The notes under the pieces: model-generated
The model's input: the letters and a program-made list of their open reading frames with translations, nothing else
What the model was told of the DNA's origin: nothing
Database searches by the model: none
Part shown: piece after piece, positions 27,319 to 36,984 of the stretch
How positions within the stretch are numbered: the first letter of the stretch is position 1
How the letters are laid out: the number at the start of each line of letters is the position of its first letter
NCBI RefSeq assembly: GCF_000241325.1
Contig: NZ_BAEI01000056.1
Coordinates: 78,105-142,104 of the forward strand
Reading direction: 5' to 3'
Length of the DNA stretch: 64,000 bases
Source of the DNA: Gordonia polyisoprenivorans NBRC 16320 = JCM 10675
Lineage (GTDB): Bacteria > Actinomycetota > Actinomycetes > Mycobacteriales > Mycobacteriaceae
Program-made: the position numbers and the translations under genes

Positions 27319-30150
27319 ATGACCTCTCCTTCGCGCGGTGCCCCGGACTGGCGTCCTTCCATCTCGATCGTCGACCACATCGTCGTCGACGACGAGGGCC
27401 GCACCCTCACCGAACCGCTGCGTGAGGACATCCGATTGCTCGGCGGCATTCTCGGTGACATGGTGCGCGAACACTCGGGGGCGGAGGTCTTCGACCTCGT
27501 CGAGTCGGCGCGGGTGGCGGCGTTCAAGATCCGGCGGGCCGAGATCGATCGCGACGAGTTGGCTGATCTGTTCGTCGATCTCGACATCTCGGTGGCGATG
27601 CCGATCATCCGCGCGTTCAGCAACTTTGCGCTGTTGGCCAACCTGGCCGAGGACATCCACCGTGAACGCCGGCGGATGATTCACGTACGGGCCGGCGACC
27701 CGCCTCAGGACAGTAGCCTCGACGCCACATACGCCAAACTGGCCGAGGCCGGTCTCGGCGATGACGAGGTGGGTGATGCGCTCGCCGACGCGACGGTGGT
27801 GCCGGTGATCACCGCCCATCCGACAGAAACGCGCCGGCGGTCGGTGTTCGAGGCGCAGAACCGGATCACCGAGCTGATGCGATACCGGTCGCGGACCGAA
27901 CTGACGCCCGCCGAGGAGGCGGCGGTCACCGAGGGAATCCGGAGGCAGATCCTCACGCTGTGGCAGACCGCGTTGATCCGCCTCGAGCGGCTCACCATCC
28001 AGGACGAGATCCGTTCGGGCCTGCGCTATTACGACGCGTCGTTCTTCGAGGTCGTGCCCAAGATCAACACCTCGGTGCGGGCCGCGTTGCGGTCGGCGTA
28101 TCCGAACGCCGGTCTGGCCGACGAGCCGATGCTGCGGATGGGCTCGTGGATCGGCGGTGACCGCGACGGCAATCCGTTCGTCACCGGCGAGATCGTGGAG
28201 ATGGCAACGACTCTCGCGGCGCGCACGGCGATCGGCAACCACCTGTCGGAGCTCGAGGCGCTCGCGCAGGAACTGAGCATGTCGACCCGGCTCATGACGA
28301 CCTCCGACGCGGTCTACGAACTCGCCGGTGTGCCCCGCGAGGACGCGGCCGCCGACGAGCCGTTCCGTCTTGCATTGCGCCACATCCGTTCTCGGTTGGT
28401 CGCCACCGCGACCGGGCTGTTCGGTGAGGAGGTGATGAAGACCTCGGATCTGTTCCTGCTCGACGGTGCCGACGCCTACTCGACCGCCGACGAACTGCTC
28501 GCCGACCTCGACGTCATCGATGCCGGACTCCGCGCCGCCAACGACGACATCATCGCCGACGACAGGCTACTGCGGCTGCGGGAGTCGGTGCGCACCTTCG
28601 GTTTCCATCTGTCCGGGCTGGACATGCGGCAGAATTCCGACATGCACGAGGACGTCATCGCCGAACTGCTGGCGTGGGCCGGCGTGCACCCGGACTACCG
28701 ATCGCTGGACGAGGCCGAGCGGGTCGAGATCCTGACCAATGAACTCGCCGCCCGGCGGCCGCTCACCCGGCCCGATGCCGAGTTGTCCGAGTTGGCGACC
28801 AAGGAACTCAACATCGTCCGTGCGGCCGCGACCGCGGTGGCGCGGTTCGGACCGCAGTCGGTGCCCAACTACATCATCAGCATGTGCACCTCGGTCAGCG
28901 ACATGCTCGAGCCGATGATCCTGCTGAAAGAAGCCGGGCTGATCGACATCGACGGCGACACCGGGAAACTCATCTCGACGGTTCGAATCGTCCCACTGTT
29001 CGAGACCATCGAGGATCTGCAGCAGGGCGCCGAAACCCTGTTGGCCGCCTTGGACATCCCGCTGTACCGCGACCTCGTCGACGGGCAGTCGGGCATGCAA
29101 GAGGTCATGCTCGGCTATTCCGATTCCAACAAGGACGGCGGCTACATGGCCGCGAACTGGGCGCTCTATCGCGGCGAGCTCGATCTCGTCGAGGCCGCGG
29201 CCAAGGCCGGAATCCGGTTGCGGCTCTTCCACGGTCGCGGTGGCACCGTCGGCCGCGGTGGGGGACCGAGCTACGACGCCATCCTGGCCCAGCCGCCGGG
29301 CGCGGTCCAGGGGTCGCTGCGCATCACCGAGCAAGGTGAGATCATCGCCGCGAAATACGCCGAACCCGTCAGCGCCGAACGCAATCTGGAGACGTTGCTC
29401 GCCGCGACCATCGAGTCGTCGCTGCTCGACGTCGAGGGACTCGGGGACGAATCCGAGGACGCCTACACCACTCTCGACGAGATCGCGGCGCTGGCCCGCT
29501 CGGCCTACAGCGCGCTGGTGCACGAGACACCGGGATTCGTGGAGTACTTCACGACGTCGACACCGCTGTCGGAGATCGGTGCACTCAACATCGGCAGCCG
29601 TCCGGCGTCGCGTAAACAGACCGAGAAGATCTCCGATCTGCGGGCCATCCCATGGGTGCTGTCGTGGACGCAATCCCGCGTGATGCTGCCGGGCTGGTAC
29701 GGCACCGGCGCTGCCTTCGAGCAGTGGGTCGGCGACGACGCGGACCGTCTGGCCACCCTGCAGCGGTACTACGAGAAGTGGCCGTTCTTCCGCACCGTGA
29801 TGTCGAACATGGCGCAGGTGCTCGCCAAGTCGGACATGGGACTCGCGCATCGATACGCCCAGCTCGTGCCTGACGAGCAGTTGCGCGACACCGTCTTCGG
29901 GATGATCGTCGACGAGCACGAACGCACCATCGCGATGTACTCGAAGATCACCGGTACCAACGATCTTCTTGCCGACAACGCGGCACTCAAACGGTCGGTG
30001 TACAACCGCTTCCCGTACCTCGAGCCGCTGAATCTGCTACAGGTTGAGCTTCTGCGTCGGTTCCGCGCCGGTGACGATTCACCGCGAATCCGCCGAGGGA
30101 TCCAGCTGACGATGAACGGTTTGGCGACCGCACTGCGCAACAGCGGCTAG
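27319..30150 (+). CDS. ppc: Phosphoenolpyruvate carboxylase
   Basis: Makes oxaloacetate from PEP and bicarbonate, the anaplerotic step feeding the TCA cycle. The 943-aa protein has the catalytic His in [13 protein letters not shown] (about residue 166), [12 protein letters not shown] (about 275), [10 protein letters not shown] and the essential [14 protein letters not shown] loop (about 637), and ends with the family tail LRNSG. ATG 27319 follows AATACT by 6 nt, a near-leaderless arrangement; no ribosome site is seen. M. tuberculosis lacks ppc while Corynebacterium and Gordonia carry it beside this locus, which helps place the organism. Confidence 0.96.
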   Translation: MTSPSRGAPDWRPSISIVDHIVVDDEGRTLTEPLREDIRLLGGILGDMVREHSGAEVFDLVESARVAAFKIRRAEIDRDELADLFVDLDISVAMPIIRAFSNFALLANLAEDIHRERRRMIHVRAGDPPQDSSLDATYAKLAEAGLGDDEVGDALADATVVPVITAHPTETRRRSVFEAQNRITELMRYRSRTELTPAEEAAVTEGIRRQILTLWQTALIRLERLTIQDEIRSGLRYYDASFFEVVPKINTSVRAALRSAYPNAGLADEPMLRMGSWIGGDRDGNPFVTGEIVEMATTLAARTAIGNHLSELEALAQELSMSTRLMTTSDAVYELAGVPREDAAADEPFRLALRHIRSRLVATATGLFGEEVMKTSDLFLLDGADAYSTADELLADLDVIDAGLRAANDDIIADDRLLRLRESVRTFGFHLSGLDMRQNSDMHEDVIAELLAWAGVHPDYRSLDEAERVEILTNELAARRPLTRPDAELSELATKELNIVRAAATAVARFGPQSVPNYIISMCTSVSDMLEPMILLKEAGLIDIDGDTGKLISTVRIVPLFETIEDLQQGAETLLAALDIPLYRDLVDGQSGMQEVMLGYSDSNKDGGYMAANWALYRGELDLVEAAAKAGIRLRLFHGRGGTVGRGGGPSYDAILAQPPGAVQGSLRITEQGEIIAAKYAEPVSAERNLETLLAATIESSLLDVEGLGDESEDAYTTLDEIAALARSAYSALVHETPGFVEYFTTSTPLSEIGALNIGSRPASRKQTEKISDLRAIPWVLSWTQSRVMLPGWYGTGAAFEQWVGDDADRLATLQRYYEKWPFFRTVMSNMAQVLAKSDMGLAHRYAQLVPDEQLRDTVFGMIVDEHERTIAMYSKITGTNDLLADNAALKRSVYNRFPYLEPLNLLQVELLRRFRAGDDSPRIRRGIQLTMNGLATALRNSG

Positions 30151-30177
30151 GTCCTCGGTCGAGGTGCTTCCCCCGGT

Positions 30178-30220
30178 GGTCGAGGTGCCCGGCGCCCCAG
30201 GCGCCGGGCACCTCGAGACC
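30178..30220. terminator. Bidirectional hairpin between convergent ppc and HNH genes, member of the local repeat family
   Basis: A perfect 16-bp stem (30181-30196 with 30200-30215) and a 3-nt CCA loop, 28 bp after the ppc stop and 42 bp beyond the HNH gene stop. Its edges GGTCGAGGTGC and GCACCTCGAGACC match the repeat family at 31998-32489. Confidence 0.7.
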
Positions 30221-30261
30221 CGGTGCACCACAGCTGGTTCCATCCCACAGCAAAAGCGACG

Positions 30262-31842
30262 TCACCGCGGATACGTGACGATCACCTGCCCCGTCCGTCG
30301 GCTCCGCCACTCCACCCTCCGATCCAGAAGGAGCGTCGGCACCCACTCCGCGAGATGCTTGCGCTGATGATCAGCCCGACACAACGGGATCAGGTCACCG
30401 AGCACCGGCCAGCCTCCGGCCTCGGGGTCGGTGTGGTTGAACGGTCGCCAATGATCGAGGTCGCACAGGTGTGACGGCATCCCGCAGTAGGGGTATCGGC
30501 ACCAGGCGTCGTTGGCCAGCACCTCAGCGCGCAGTGTGGCGCTGGGTGCATACGTCAATGCCGCAGGGGGTGGCACGGTGTGACCGCCGTGTCCGGTCGG
30601 ATCCGCCGGCGGTGCCTGGGGTCGGTCGGAGATCTGCGGGATCAACGGCCCAGCAGCACGGGCAGATTCGGGGTAGTGAATGGTCTTCGCCACCTCGGCC
30701 AAAGTCGTGGCGTAATCGCGGTCGATAGGCCCATATCCCTGCAACCGCGGTACGAGAATCCCGTCCGGGTCCTTCAACACGGTCAGTACGGGTGCCCCGG
30801 GTACGACCAAAGCCCGTCCGAACGCCACCGGCACCTCATCCGGCGTCGGCTCATCCATCGGGTCGGGGACCTCGGGTTCGACGACCGGCTCCACCAACTC
30901 AACCAACTCGACTGCGGGAGCGTCGGCGTCGGCAGGTTCGGGTAGCAGGTCGTCCCACGCTGCCGCATCCTCGGCGTCAGAGGGTGTTTCGGCCGAGTCC
31001 CTGTTGACGGCATCGCTGCCTTTCGTGCAGTCGTCCTGCCCGCATTCGCAGTCGAGTCGGGCTCCGGGCACGCCGGTGATCTCCCCGAGTGCGATCACCC
31101 GCACTGGCCCGACGCGTCGCGGGTCCTTACGGCAGGTCCGTTCATCGATCAGGGCGTTGATCTGGGTTGTGAGGAACACCCCGTAGTGGGCGGGGACGAC
31201 CGCATCGAGGGCGGAGTGCCCAGCAACATCGGGGGTGATGGTCACATTTCCGACCAGATCGGTGATGGTGTCGCGTTCCTCGATCACACTGTCGGGGTTC
31301 ATCGAAATCAACGCGGCGTCGAGTTGTTGCGAGAGCACCGGGTCGGTCGTCGCCCGAGACCCGTATTCCAGGACGATCTGTTCGAACGTCATCTCCTCGT
31401 TGTCCCCGGCCTCGACGGTGTCGGTGGTGTCGATGTTCTCGCCACGCTGCGCGGCCCGCGCCATGATCGAAGCCCGATTCGTCGACAGTTCCCCGTTCAA
31501 ATACGCAGCGCGGATCAGCGGTAGCTTCTCCAGGAGGTCCGCCAGCGCTATCCAACTCCCGGCTTTGCTGCGGGAGATCTTGAACTGCAACGATACCTCG
31601 GCCCGGCCGAGTCTCTCGGCATGCTCGACGACCGACCCCCACACACCGGTCTCGGGCCGCCCGGCCAGATGCTCGTGAAATACCCGCTCCGCCAACGCGG
31701 CAGCGGCCAGCACCGTCCGGGCCTCGTACTTGCGGGACTCGCGGAGCAGGTCCGGGCCGGTCTCGGTGAGCTCATCGCGCGACATTGCTGTGATCGCGGC
31801 AGCGTCGGCATCCGGATCGGTGAACGTCAGCAGACTCGACAT
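30262..31842 (-). CDS. DUF222 / HNH endonuclease protein (13E12 repeat family)
   Basis: A 526-aa protein with an N-terminal DUF222 region (about 15-330; helical, including LAERVFHEHLAGRPETGVWGSVVEHAERLGRAEVSLQFKISRS), an acidic Pro/Glu/Val-rich linker (about 350-410) and a C-terminal HNH nuclease: CRYPYCGMPSHLCDLDHWRPF, then GDLIPLCRADHQRKH. These multi-copy actinobacterial proteins are called 13E12-like in mycobacteria; their biological role is unknown. I use ATG 31842 (MSSLLTFTDPDADAAA) with GGGAGGTT upstream rather than an open extension reaching into the repeats. It is flanked on both sides by the same palindromic repeat family, and is the main lineage-specific insertion in this otherwise conserved stretch. 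Confidence 0.85.
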   Translation of the reverse strand: MSSLLTFTDPDADAAAITAMSRDELTETGPDLLRESRKYEARTVLAAAALAERVFHEHLAGRPETGVWGSVVEHAERLGRAEVSLQFKISRSKAGSWIALADLLEKLPLIRAAYLNGELSTNRASIMARAAQRGENIDTTDTVEAGDNEEMTFEQIVLEYGSRATTDPVLSQQLDAALISMNPDSVIEERDTITDLVGNVTITPDVAGHSALDAVVPAHYGVFLTTQINALIDERTCRKDPRRVGPVRVIALGEITGVPGARLDCECGQDDCTKGSDAVNRDSAETPSDAEDAAAWDDLLPEPADADAPAVELVELVEPVVEPEVPDPMDEPTPDEVPVAFGRALVVPGAPVLTVLKDPDGILVPRLQGYGPIDRDYATTLAEVAKTIHYPESARAAGPLIPQISDRPQAPPADPTGHGGHTVPPPAALTYAPSATLRAEVLANDAWCRYPYCGMPSHLCDLDHWRPFNHTDPEAGGWPVLGDLIPLCRADHQRKHLAEWVPTLLLDRRVEWRSRRTGQVIVTYPR

Positions 31843-31869
31843 CTGAACAACCTCCCCTCCCGCGATCGG

Positions 31870-31889
31870 ACTTGATGAGAACAAGTGTA
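31870..31889 (-). promoter_or_regulatory. Probable HNH gene promoter with inverted repeat
   Basis: On the minus strand TACACT (31889-31884) is a good -10. It overlaps an inverted repeat, ACTTG (31870-31874) and CAAGT (31882-31886) with a 7-nt spacer, which may be a control site. The start codon is about 35 nt downstream. Confidence 0.4.
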
Positions 31890-31997
31890 CGAAGGGGTAC
31901 CGACAAAACCGGCCCGGCGATCGCGCGGCTCGAGAAATCTGTGGACAAGTCGTCGAGTGGGTAGTGGATGTGGTTGCGATACTTGTCATCTCACCAG

Positions 31998-32035
31998 GGT
32001 CTCGAGGCTCGCCGCACGCGGCTCGCACCTCGACC
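31998..32035 (+). repeat. Palindromic repeat element A1
   Basis: 38 bp, GGTCTCGAGGCTCG...GCACCTCGACC; the outer ends are imperfect inverted repeats. It is nearly identical to A2 at 32203-32240 and is the reverse complement class of B1 and B2. Confidence 0.85.
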
Positions 32036-32103
32036 ACCGGGGGGAGGGGCAAGCTTCGGTCGGGGAATGTTCCGTCGTTCTACTCCGGGGCTTTCCATCC
32101 GAT

Positions 32104-32144
32104 GGTCGAGGTGCCGAGGAGCGATAGCGACGAGCCTCGAGACC
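32104..32144 (-). repeat. Palindromic repeat element B1
   Basis: 41 bp, GGTCGAGGTGCCGAGG...CGAGCCTCGAGACC, in the opposite orientation to A1. It differs from B2 (32352-32392) at two central bases. Confidence 0.85.
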
Positions 32145-32202
32145 CCGCTCGCCGACAGGTGTCCGCACCACCCGCCGAGCTGGAACCAGCACCGGCGCAG
32201 GC

Positions 32203-32240
32203 GGTCTCGAGGCTCGCCGCACGCGGCTCGCACCTCGACC
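32203..32240 (+). repeat. Palindromic repeat element A2
   Basis: Same 38-bp sequence as A1, opening the second large unit. Confidence 0.85.
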
Positions 32241-32351
32241 ACCCGGGGGAACGGCCAAGCATCCGCGATGGAAGCGCTCGACCACCGGGGGGACGGGCAA
32301 GCTTCGGTCAGGGAATTCTCCGTCGTTCTACCCCGGACCATTCCATCCGAT

Positions 32352-32392
32352 GGTCGAGGTGCCGAGGAGCGCCAGCGACGAGCCTCGAGACC
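32352..32392 (-). repeat. Palindromic repeat element B2
   Basis: Same 41-bp element as B1 with CC for TA in the centre, followed by the same CCCGCTCGCCGACAGGT flank. Confidence 0.85.
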
Positions 32393-32449
32393 CCGCTCGC
32401 CGACAGGTATTCTCATCACCCGCGAATCGAAACCTGCACCGTGGCAGGC

Positions 32450-32489
32450 AGTCTCGAGGCCCAGCGCCTGGTCGCCGAGCACCTCGACC
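32450..32489 (+). repeat. Palindromic repeat element A3 (divergent)
   Basis: 40 bp with the same ends (GTCTCGAGGC and GCACCTCGACC) but a different centre (CCAGCGCCTGGTCGCC), ending 57 bp from the pgl stop. Confidence 0.65.
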
Positions 32490-32531
32490 GCCGGGGAAGG
32501 GGCGGACATCGGATGGCGGAAACGTCGCTCC

Positions 32532-32546
32532 AACCCCGACGGGGTT
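32532..32546 (-). terminator. Hairpin terminator after pgl
   Basis: AACCCC and GGGGTT arms around a 3-nt loop begin immediately after the pgl stop codon (32549-32547). There is no U tract. It probably ends the pentose phosphate operon. Confidence 0.5.
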
Positions 32547-33290
32547 TCAGGCGTCGGGGAGAGCGGAGGCCGCGGCGTGGTCGAGGAACCAGACGGTTTC
32601 CTCGGTGCCGTGGGCACCGGCGCAGGGCCAGTCGGCAGGATCGGCGCCGGCGTGAGCCGCGGCCACCGCTTGGGCCTTGTCCTCACCGGCGACGAGAAAC
32701 CACACCGCCTTGCTGCGGTTGACCACCGGCAGCGTGAGGGTGATCCGCCGCGGCGGTGGTTTGGGTGAGTCCTCCACGGCAACAACGGTCTTCTGCGTCT
32801 CGGCGGTGGCGGCGCTGTGCGGGAACAGGGAGTTGATGTGGCCCTCACCGCCCATGCCGAGCAGGTGAAGATCGAACTGCGGGGACACATCGGCTCCCGC
32901 GTTTGCCAACAGGGTGGCGGCGTAATCGGCTGCCGCGGCCTCGATGTCGTCGCCGAACTCGCCGTCCGACGGTGCCATCGGATGCACCCGGGCCGGATCG
33001 ACCGGCACATGGTCGAGCAGCGCGTCCCGGGCCTGCCCGTAATTGCGTTCCGGATCGCCGGTCGGGACGAATCGGTCATCGCCCCAATAGATGTCAACCT
33101 TGGACCAGTCGATGTCACCGCTGTCGTCGGCGAGGGACGCCAGAATCGCGATGCCGTTGCTACCACCGGTCAGCACCACCGACGCAACCCCACGAGCGCG
33201 CTGAGCGGCACCGATCAGATCGACGAACCGACGTGCCGCGGTGTCGACCAGAGTCTGCTTGTCATCGAAAACCAGTGTCTCGGTGGTCAT
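32547..33290 (-). CDS. pgl: 6-phosphogluconolactonase
   Basis: Hydrolyses 6-phosphogluconolactone, the product of Zwf, to 6-phosphogluconate. The 247-aa protein has the family marks VVLTGGSNGIAIL, VDIYWGDDRFVP, ERNYGQARDALLDHV and LLGMGGEGHINSLFPH (catalytic His region). Its ATG overlaps the opcA stop by 4 nt. It is the last gene of the tkt-tal-zwf-opcA-pgl operon, in the same order as mycobacterial devB. Confidence 0.94.
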   Translation of the reverse strand: MTTETLVFDDKQTLVDTAARRFVDLIGAAQRARGVASVVLTGGSNGIAILASLADDSGDIDWSKVDIYWGDDRFVPTGDPERNYGQARDALLDHVPVDPARVHPMAPSDGEFGDDIEAAAADYAATLLANAGADVSPQFDLHLLGMGGEGHINSLFPHSAATAETQKTVVAVEDSPKPPPRRITLTLPVVNRSKAVWFLVAGEDKAQAVAAAHAGADPADWPCAGAHGTEETVWFLDHAAASALPDA

Positions 33291-34204
33291 GCCGGTTGTC
33301 CTTGCTGGCTCAGTTCGACGGCGCCACGAAGTGCCTGCTCGAAGACCTCGTCGGTATCGAGGCGGCGCAGTTCCTCGGCGAGATACACGGGCAGATCACG
33401 GTTGGTCATGGCGACCCGACCATCGGGCTTGCCGGGCACCGAGATCACCGCGTTGCCGTTCTGATCGATCGACAGGACCGTCGCGCCGTGGTCACGCAAC
33501 AGCCGGACCTCGAAACTTCCGATCGACCGGGTGGTGGGTACGCCGAGCGCCGAATACAGCCATCCCGCAAGTAATTCGATGCCCGGGGACTGGGCCGGTC
33601 CGGTGACCACCACCGACTGGATCGGTGTGTGCGGCGGGCGATCGATCGCCGACGCGAGCAGCGCACGCCAATGCGTGATCTGGGTCCACGCGAGATCGGA
33701 GTCACCGGGGGAGTAGGTCGCCAGCCTGCGTTCGAGAACACTCTCGGGATGCGTGGACTTGCTGGCGTCGAGGATGCGTCGTCGACCGATCCGGCCCATC
33801 GGGTCGGCGGACGGATCCTCGGGTGCCGCGCCCGGCCACCAGACGACGATCGGGCAGTCCGGCAGCAGGAACGGCGTCACGACGCTGTGCGGTTGATCGG
33901 CGAGTGGCCCGGACATCGACAGGATCACCACCTCCGATGCGCCCGCGTCACCGCCCACCCTGATCTGCGCGTTGAGCAGCGACTCGCCCTTTCTGGAGCC
34001 GCACGCCAGCACGATGACCCGGCTGGGATGTTCGCTGCTGGCGCCGATCGCCGCTTCCACGGCGGCCTCGGTGGGTTCGCCGTGTTCGGCCACCACGACG
34101 AGGGTCAGCACGCGGCCGAGGCTGATCGCGCCACCGGACTCGCGGATCTCGACCATCTTCTTGGCGACGTCGTTGGTCGAGGTCTCGGGCATCTCGATGA
34201 TCAT
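33287..34204 (-). CDS. opcA: Glucose-6-phosphate dehydrogenase assembly protein OpcA
   Basis: A 305-aa protein of the OpcA family, needed for assembly and redox-sensitive activation of Zwf in cyanobacteria and assumed to help Zwf in actinobacteria. Seen: RVLTLVVVAEHGEPTEAAVEAAIGASSEHPSRVIVL, LPDCPIVVWWPGAAPEDPSADPMG and RRILDASKS, all conserved in the family. It sits directly after zwf (22-bp gap) and overlaps pgl, so the oxidative branch is made together. Confidence 0.92.
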   Translation of the reverse strand: MIIEMPETSTNDVAKKMVEIRESGGAISLGRVLTLVVVAEHGEPTEAAVEAAIGASSEHPSRVIVLACGSRKGESLLNAQIRVGGDAGASEVVILSMSGPLADQPHSVVTPFLLPDCPIVVWWPGAAPEDPSADPMGRIGRRRILDASKSTHPESVLERRLATYSPGDSDLAWTQITHWRALLASAIDRPPHTPIQSVVVTGPAQSPGIELLAGWLYSALGVPTTRSIGSFEVRLLRDHGATVLSIDQNGNAVISVPGKPDGRVAMTNRDLPVYLAEELRRLDTDEVFEQALRGAVELSQQGQPA

Positions 34205-34226
34205 CGGGGTCCTCTCACATCGGTCG

Positions 34227-35768
34227 TCACGGTCGGCGCCATGCGCGGCCGGTCCAGGCCATCATGTCGTCAGCCGACTTCGGGCCCCACGTCCCGGCTT
34301 CGTAGGTGTCGGGCTTACCCGACTCCGCCCAGTTCTCGAGGACGGGATCGAGGATCTCCCAAGCCAATTCGACTTCGTCGTTCACCGGGAACAACGACGG
34401 CTCACCGAGCAGCACGTCGAGGATGAGGCGTTCGTAGGCTTCCGGTGATGCCTCGGTGAAGGCCGTTCCGTAGCTGAAGTCCATGTTGACGTCGCGGACC
34501 TCCATGCTCGACGCCGGCACCTTGGACCCGAAACGCAGTGTGATGCCCTCGTCGGGCTGCACCCGGATCACCAGTGCATTCTGCGACAGCTCCTCGGTCA
34601 TGGTCTTGTCGAACGGCAGGTGCGGCGCCCGTTTGAAGACCAAGGCGATCTCGGTCACCCTGCGGCCCAACCGCTTTCCGGTCCGCAGATAGAACGGCAC
34701 ACCGGCCCAGCGCCGCGAGTCGACCTCGAGGGCGATCGCCGCATAGGTCTCCGTGGTCGAGTCGGCCGCAAACCCCTCCTCGTCCTTGAGTCCCGGGACC
34801 TTCTCGCTACCCTGCCAGCCCGGGCCGTATTGACCGCGGGCGGTGTTCTCCTCGATCGGCAGGATGTTGCGGGTCGCCGACAGTACCTTGATCTTCTCGG
34901 CCTGTAATTGCTTGGGCTCGAAGGAGATCGGCTCCTCCATCGCCACCAGTGCCATCAGCTGCAGCAGGTGGTTCTGGATGACGTCGCGGGCGGCGCCGAT
35001 CCCGTCGTAGTAGCCGGCGCGGCCACCGAGTCCGATGTCCTCTGCCATGGTGATCTGGACGTGGTCGACGTAGTGAGAACTCCACAGCGGATCGAACAGC
35101 TGATTGGCGAACCGCAGCGCGAGGATGTTCTGAACCGTCTCCTTACCCAGATAGTGGTCGATGCGGAACACCGACGACTCCGGGAAGACGGCGTTCACAA
35201 TGCCGTTGAGGTCTTTCGCCGACTGCAGATCGTGGCCGAACGGTTTCTCGATGACCACCCGACGCCAGTGGTCATCACGTTCTTCGGCCAGACCGCTGCG
35301 CTGCAACTGCTCGCACACCGTCGGGAAGGCCTTCGGCGGAATCGACAGGTAGAACGCATGATTGCCGTCGGTTCCGCGCTTGTTGTCGAGATCGGCCAGC
35401 GTCGACTTGAGTCGCGCGAACGCCTCGTCGTCGTCGAACGACCCCTGTACGAAGCGGAATCCCTCGGCCAGTCGCTCCCAGACCTCCTCGCGGAACCCGG
35501 TGCGCGCATGCTGACGGACCGCGTCGTGCACCACCGTGGCGAAATCCTCGTCGTCCCAATCACGCCGGGCGAAGCCGACGAGAGCGAACGACGGTGGCAG
35601 CAAACCGCGATTGGCCAGGTCGTAGACCGCGGGCATCAACTTCTTGCGCGCGAGATCACCGGTCACGCCGAAGATGATCAGACTGCACGGGCCGGCGATG
35701 CGCGGTAGCCGCTTGTCACGCGGATCCCGAAGTGGGTTACGCCATTTCGTGGGACCGCCGGTAGGCAC
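34227..35768 (-). CDS. zwf: Glucose-6-phosphate 1-dehydrogenase
   Basis: First enzyme of the oxidative pentose phosphate pathway, yielding NADPH. The 513-aa protein has the dinucleotide loop IIFGVTGDLARKKLMPA, EKPFGHDLQSA, and the substrate signature RIDHYLGKETVQN with the catalytic His. GTG 35768 starts 4 nt after the tal stop, so the two genes are coupled. opcA follows. Length and motifs are complete. Confidence 0.96.
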   Translation of the reverse strand: MPTGGPTKWRNPLRDPRDKRLPRIAGPCSLIIFGVTGDLARKKLMPAVYDLANRGLLPPSFALVGFARRDWDDEDFATVVHDAVRQHARTGFREEVWERLAEGFRFVQGSFDDDEAFARLKSTLADLDNKRGTDGNHAFYLSIPPKAFPTVCEQLQRSGLAEERDDHWRRVVIEKPFGHDLQSAKDLNGIVNAVFPESSVFRIDHYLGKETVQNILALRFANQLFDPLWSSHYVDHVQITMAEDIGLGGRAGYYDGIGAARDVIQNHLLQLMALVAMEEPISFEPKQLQAEKIKVLSATRNILPIEENTARGQYGPGWQGSEKVPGLKDEEGFAADSTTETYAAIALEVDSRRWAGVPFYLRTGKRLGRRVTEIALVFKRAPHLPFDKTMTEELSQNALVIRVQPDEGITLRFGSKVPASSMEVRDVNMDFSYGTAFTEASPEAYERLILDVLLGEPSLFPVNDEVELAWEILDPVLENWAESGKPDTYEAGTWGPKSADDMMAWTGRAWRRP

Positions 35769-35772
35769 GTGT

Positions 35773-36894
35773 TCAGGCCTTCTTCGCGGCGTCGAGTTGC
35801 TCGGCGGTGGCTGCGAGCAATTCGTTCCAGGCTTCCTCGAACTTGCTGACTCCCTCGTCCTCGAGGACGACGAAGACGTCGTCGAGGTCGACGCCGAGGC
35901 CGGCGATCTTGTCGAAGACCTCCTGTGAGGCTGCCGAGGTACCGATGATCGAGTCGGTGTTGACCCAGCCGTGGTCGGCGAAGGCCTCCATCGTCTTGCC
36001 CGGCATGGTGTTGACGGTGTTTGGTGCGACGAGCTCGCTGACGTACAGCGTGTCGGGGTAGTCGGCGTTCTTGGTGCCGGTCGAGGCCCACAGCGGCCGT
36101 TGGGGATTGGCGCCCTTGTCGACCAAACCGTGGAAGCGTGACTCGACCTCGAAGATCTCCTGGTAGGCGGCGTAGGCCAGGCGGGCGTTGGCCAGCGCCG
36201 CCTTGCCCTTCAACGCGGTCGCCTCGGGTGTACCGATGGCGTCGAGACGCTTGTCGATCTCGGTGTCCACGCGGGAGACGAAGAACGAGGCGACCGAGTG
36301 GATCGTCGAGATATCGTGGCCGGCTTGCGCGGCGGCCTCGATGCCCGACAGGTAGGCGTCCATCACGCCCTGGTAGCGCTCGACGGAGAAGATCAGGGTC
36401 ACGTTGACGCTGATGCCCTCGGCGAGTACCCGGGTGATCGCCGGCAGCCCGGCCTTGGTGGCGGGAATCTTGATCAGCAGGTTCGGGCGGTCGACGATCT
36501 TCCACAGTTCGATGGCTTGCGCGACTGTCTTGTCGGTGTCGTGGGCGAGTCGGGGGTCGACCTCGATCGACACCCGACCGTCGACACCGCGGGACTCGGT
36601 GAACACCGGTGCGAGGACGTCACACGCATTGCGGACGTCGTCGGTGGTGACGGTGCGGATGGTGGCATCGACGTCGGCGCCACGGGCGGCGAGCTCGTTG
36701 ACCTGCTCGTCGTAGGCGTTGCCCTTCGACAGTGCGGCCTGGAAGATCGACGGGTTGGTGGTCACGCCGACCACCGAGCGGGTGTCGATGAACTCCTGCA
36801 GACCTCCCGAGGAGATCAGGTCACGGGACAGGTCATCCAGCCACACCGATACACCGGCGGCGGACAATTCGGCGAGCTTGGCGTTCTGGGTCAC
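35773..36894 (-). CDS. tal: Transaldolase
   Basis: Moves a three-carbon dihydroxyacetone unit from sedoheptulose 7-phosphate to glyceraldehyde 3-phosphate. The 373-aa long-form transaldolase has [16 protein letters not shown] and the Schiff-base lysine in [14 protein letters not shown] (K142). GTG 36894 has AAGGAG upstream. It lies between tkt (90-bp gap) and zwf in the pentose phosphate operon, forming the non-oxidative branch with Tkt. Confidence 0.95.
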   Translation of the reverse strand: MTQNAKLAELSAAGVSVWLDDLSRDLISSGGLQEFIDTRSVVGVTTNPSIFQAALSKGNAYDEQVNELAARGADVDATIRTVTTDDVRNACDVLAPVFTESRGVDGRVSIEVDPRLAHDTDKTVAQAIELWKIVDRPNLLIKIPATKAGLPAITRVLAEGISVNVTLIFSVERYQGVMDAYLSGIEAAAQAGHDISTIHSVASFFVSRVDTEIDKRLDAIGTPEATALKGKAALANARLAYAAYQEIFEVESRFHGLVDKGANPQRPLWASTGTKNADYPDTLYVSELVAPNTVNTMPGKTMEAFADHGWVNTDSIIGTSAASQEVFDKIAGLGVDLDDVFVVLEDEGVSKFEEAWNELLAATAEQLDAAKKA

Positions 36895-36984
36895 GGTTCT
36901 CTCCTTGCGTGCATCGCGTGGTGTCCTTGTGGGGCACGCGATCTCGGTGTGTTCGGTTGTGGTGGAAGGCGTTCGGGCGTGGGG

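Larger units (their letters stand above)
31890..32546. other. Repeat-rich non-coding region between the HNH gene and pgl
   Basis: About 650 bp without a supported gene. Two larger units, 31998 to about 32202 and 32203 to about 32449, are diverged tandem copies: each holds a 38-bp element, a GC-rich segment with GGGCAAGCTTCGGTC and TCCGTCGTTCTAC, the sequence TCCATCCGATGG, a 41-bp inverse element and CCCGCTCGCCGACAGGT. The second copy has about 43 bp of extra repeat material. Open frames here are by-products of GC content. Confidence 0.75.

Noticed and set aside
31998..32489. CRISPR array
   Set aside because: Elements alternate orientation, spacing is irregular, intervening DNA is itself repeated, and no cas genes are present.
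31991..33166. Minus-strand open frame running through the repeat region into pgl
   Set aside because: Overlaps the well-supported pgl in another frame and consists largely of translated repeat elements.
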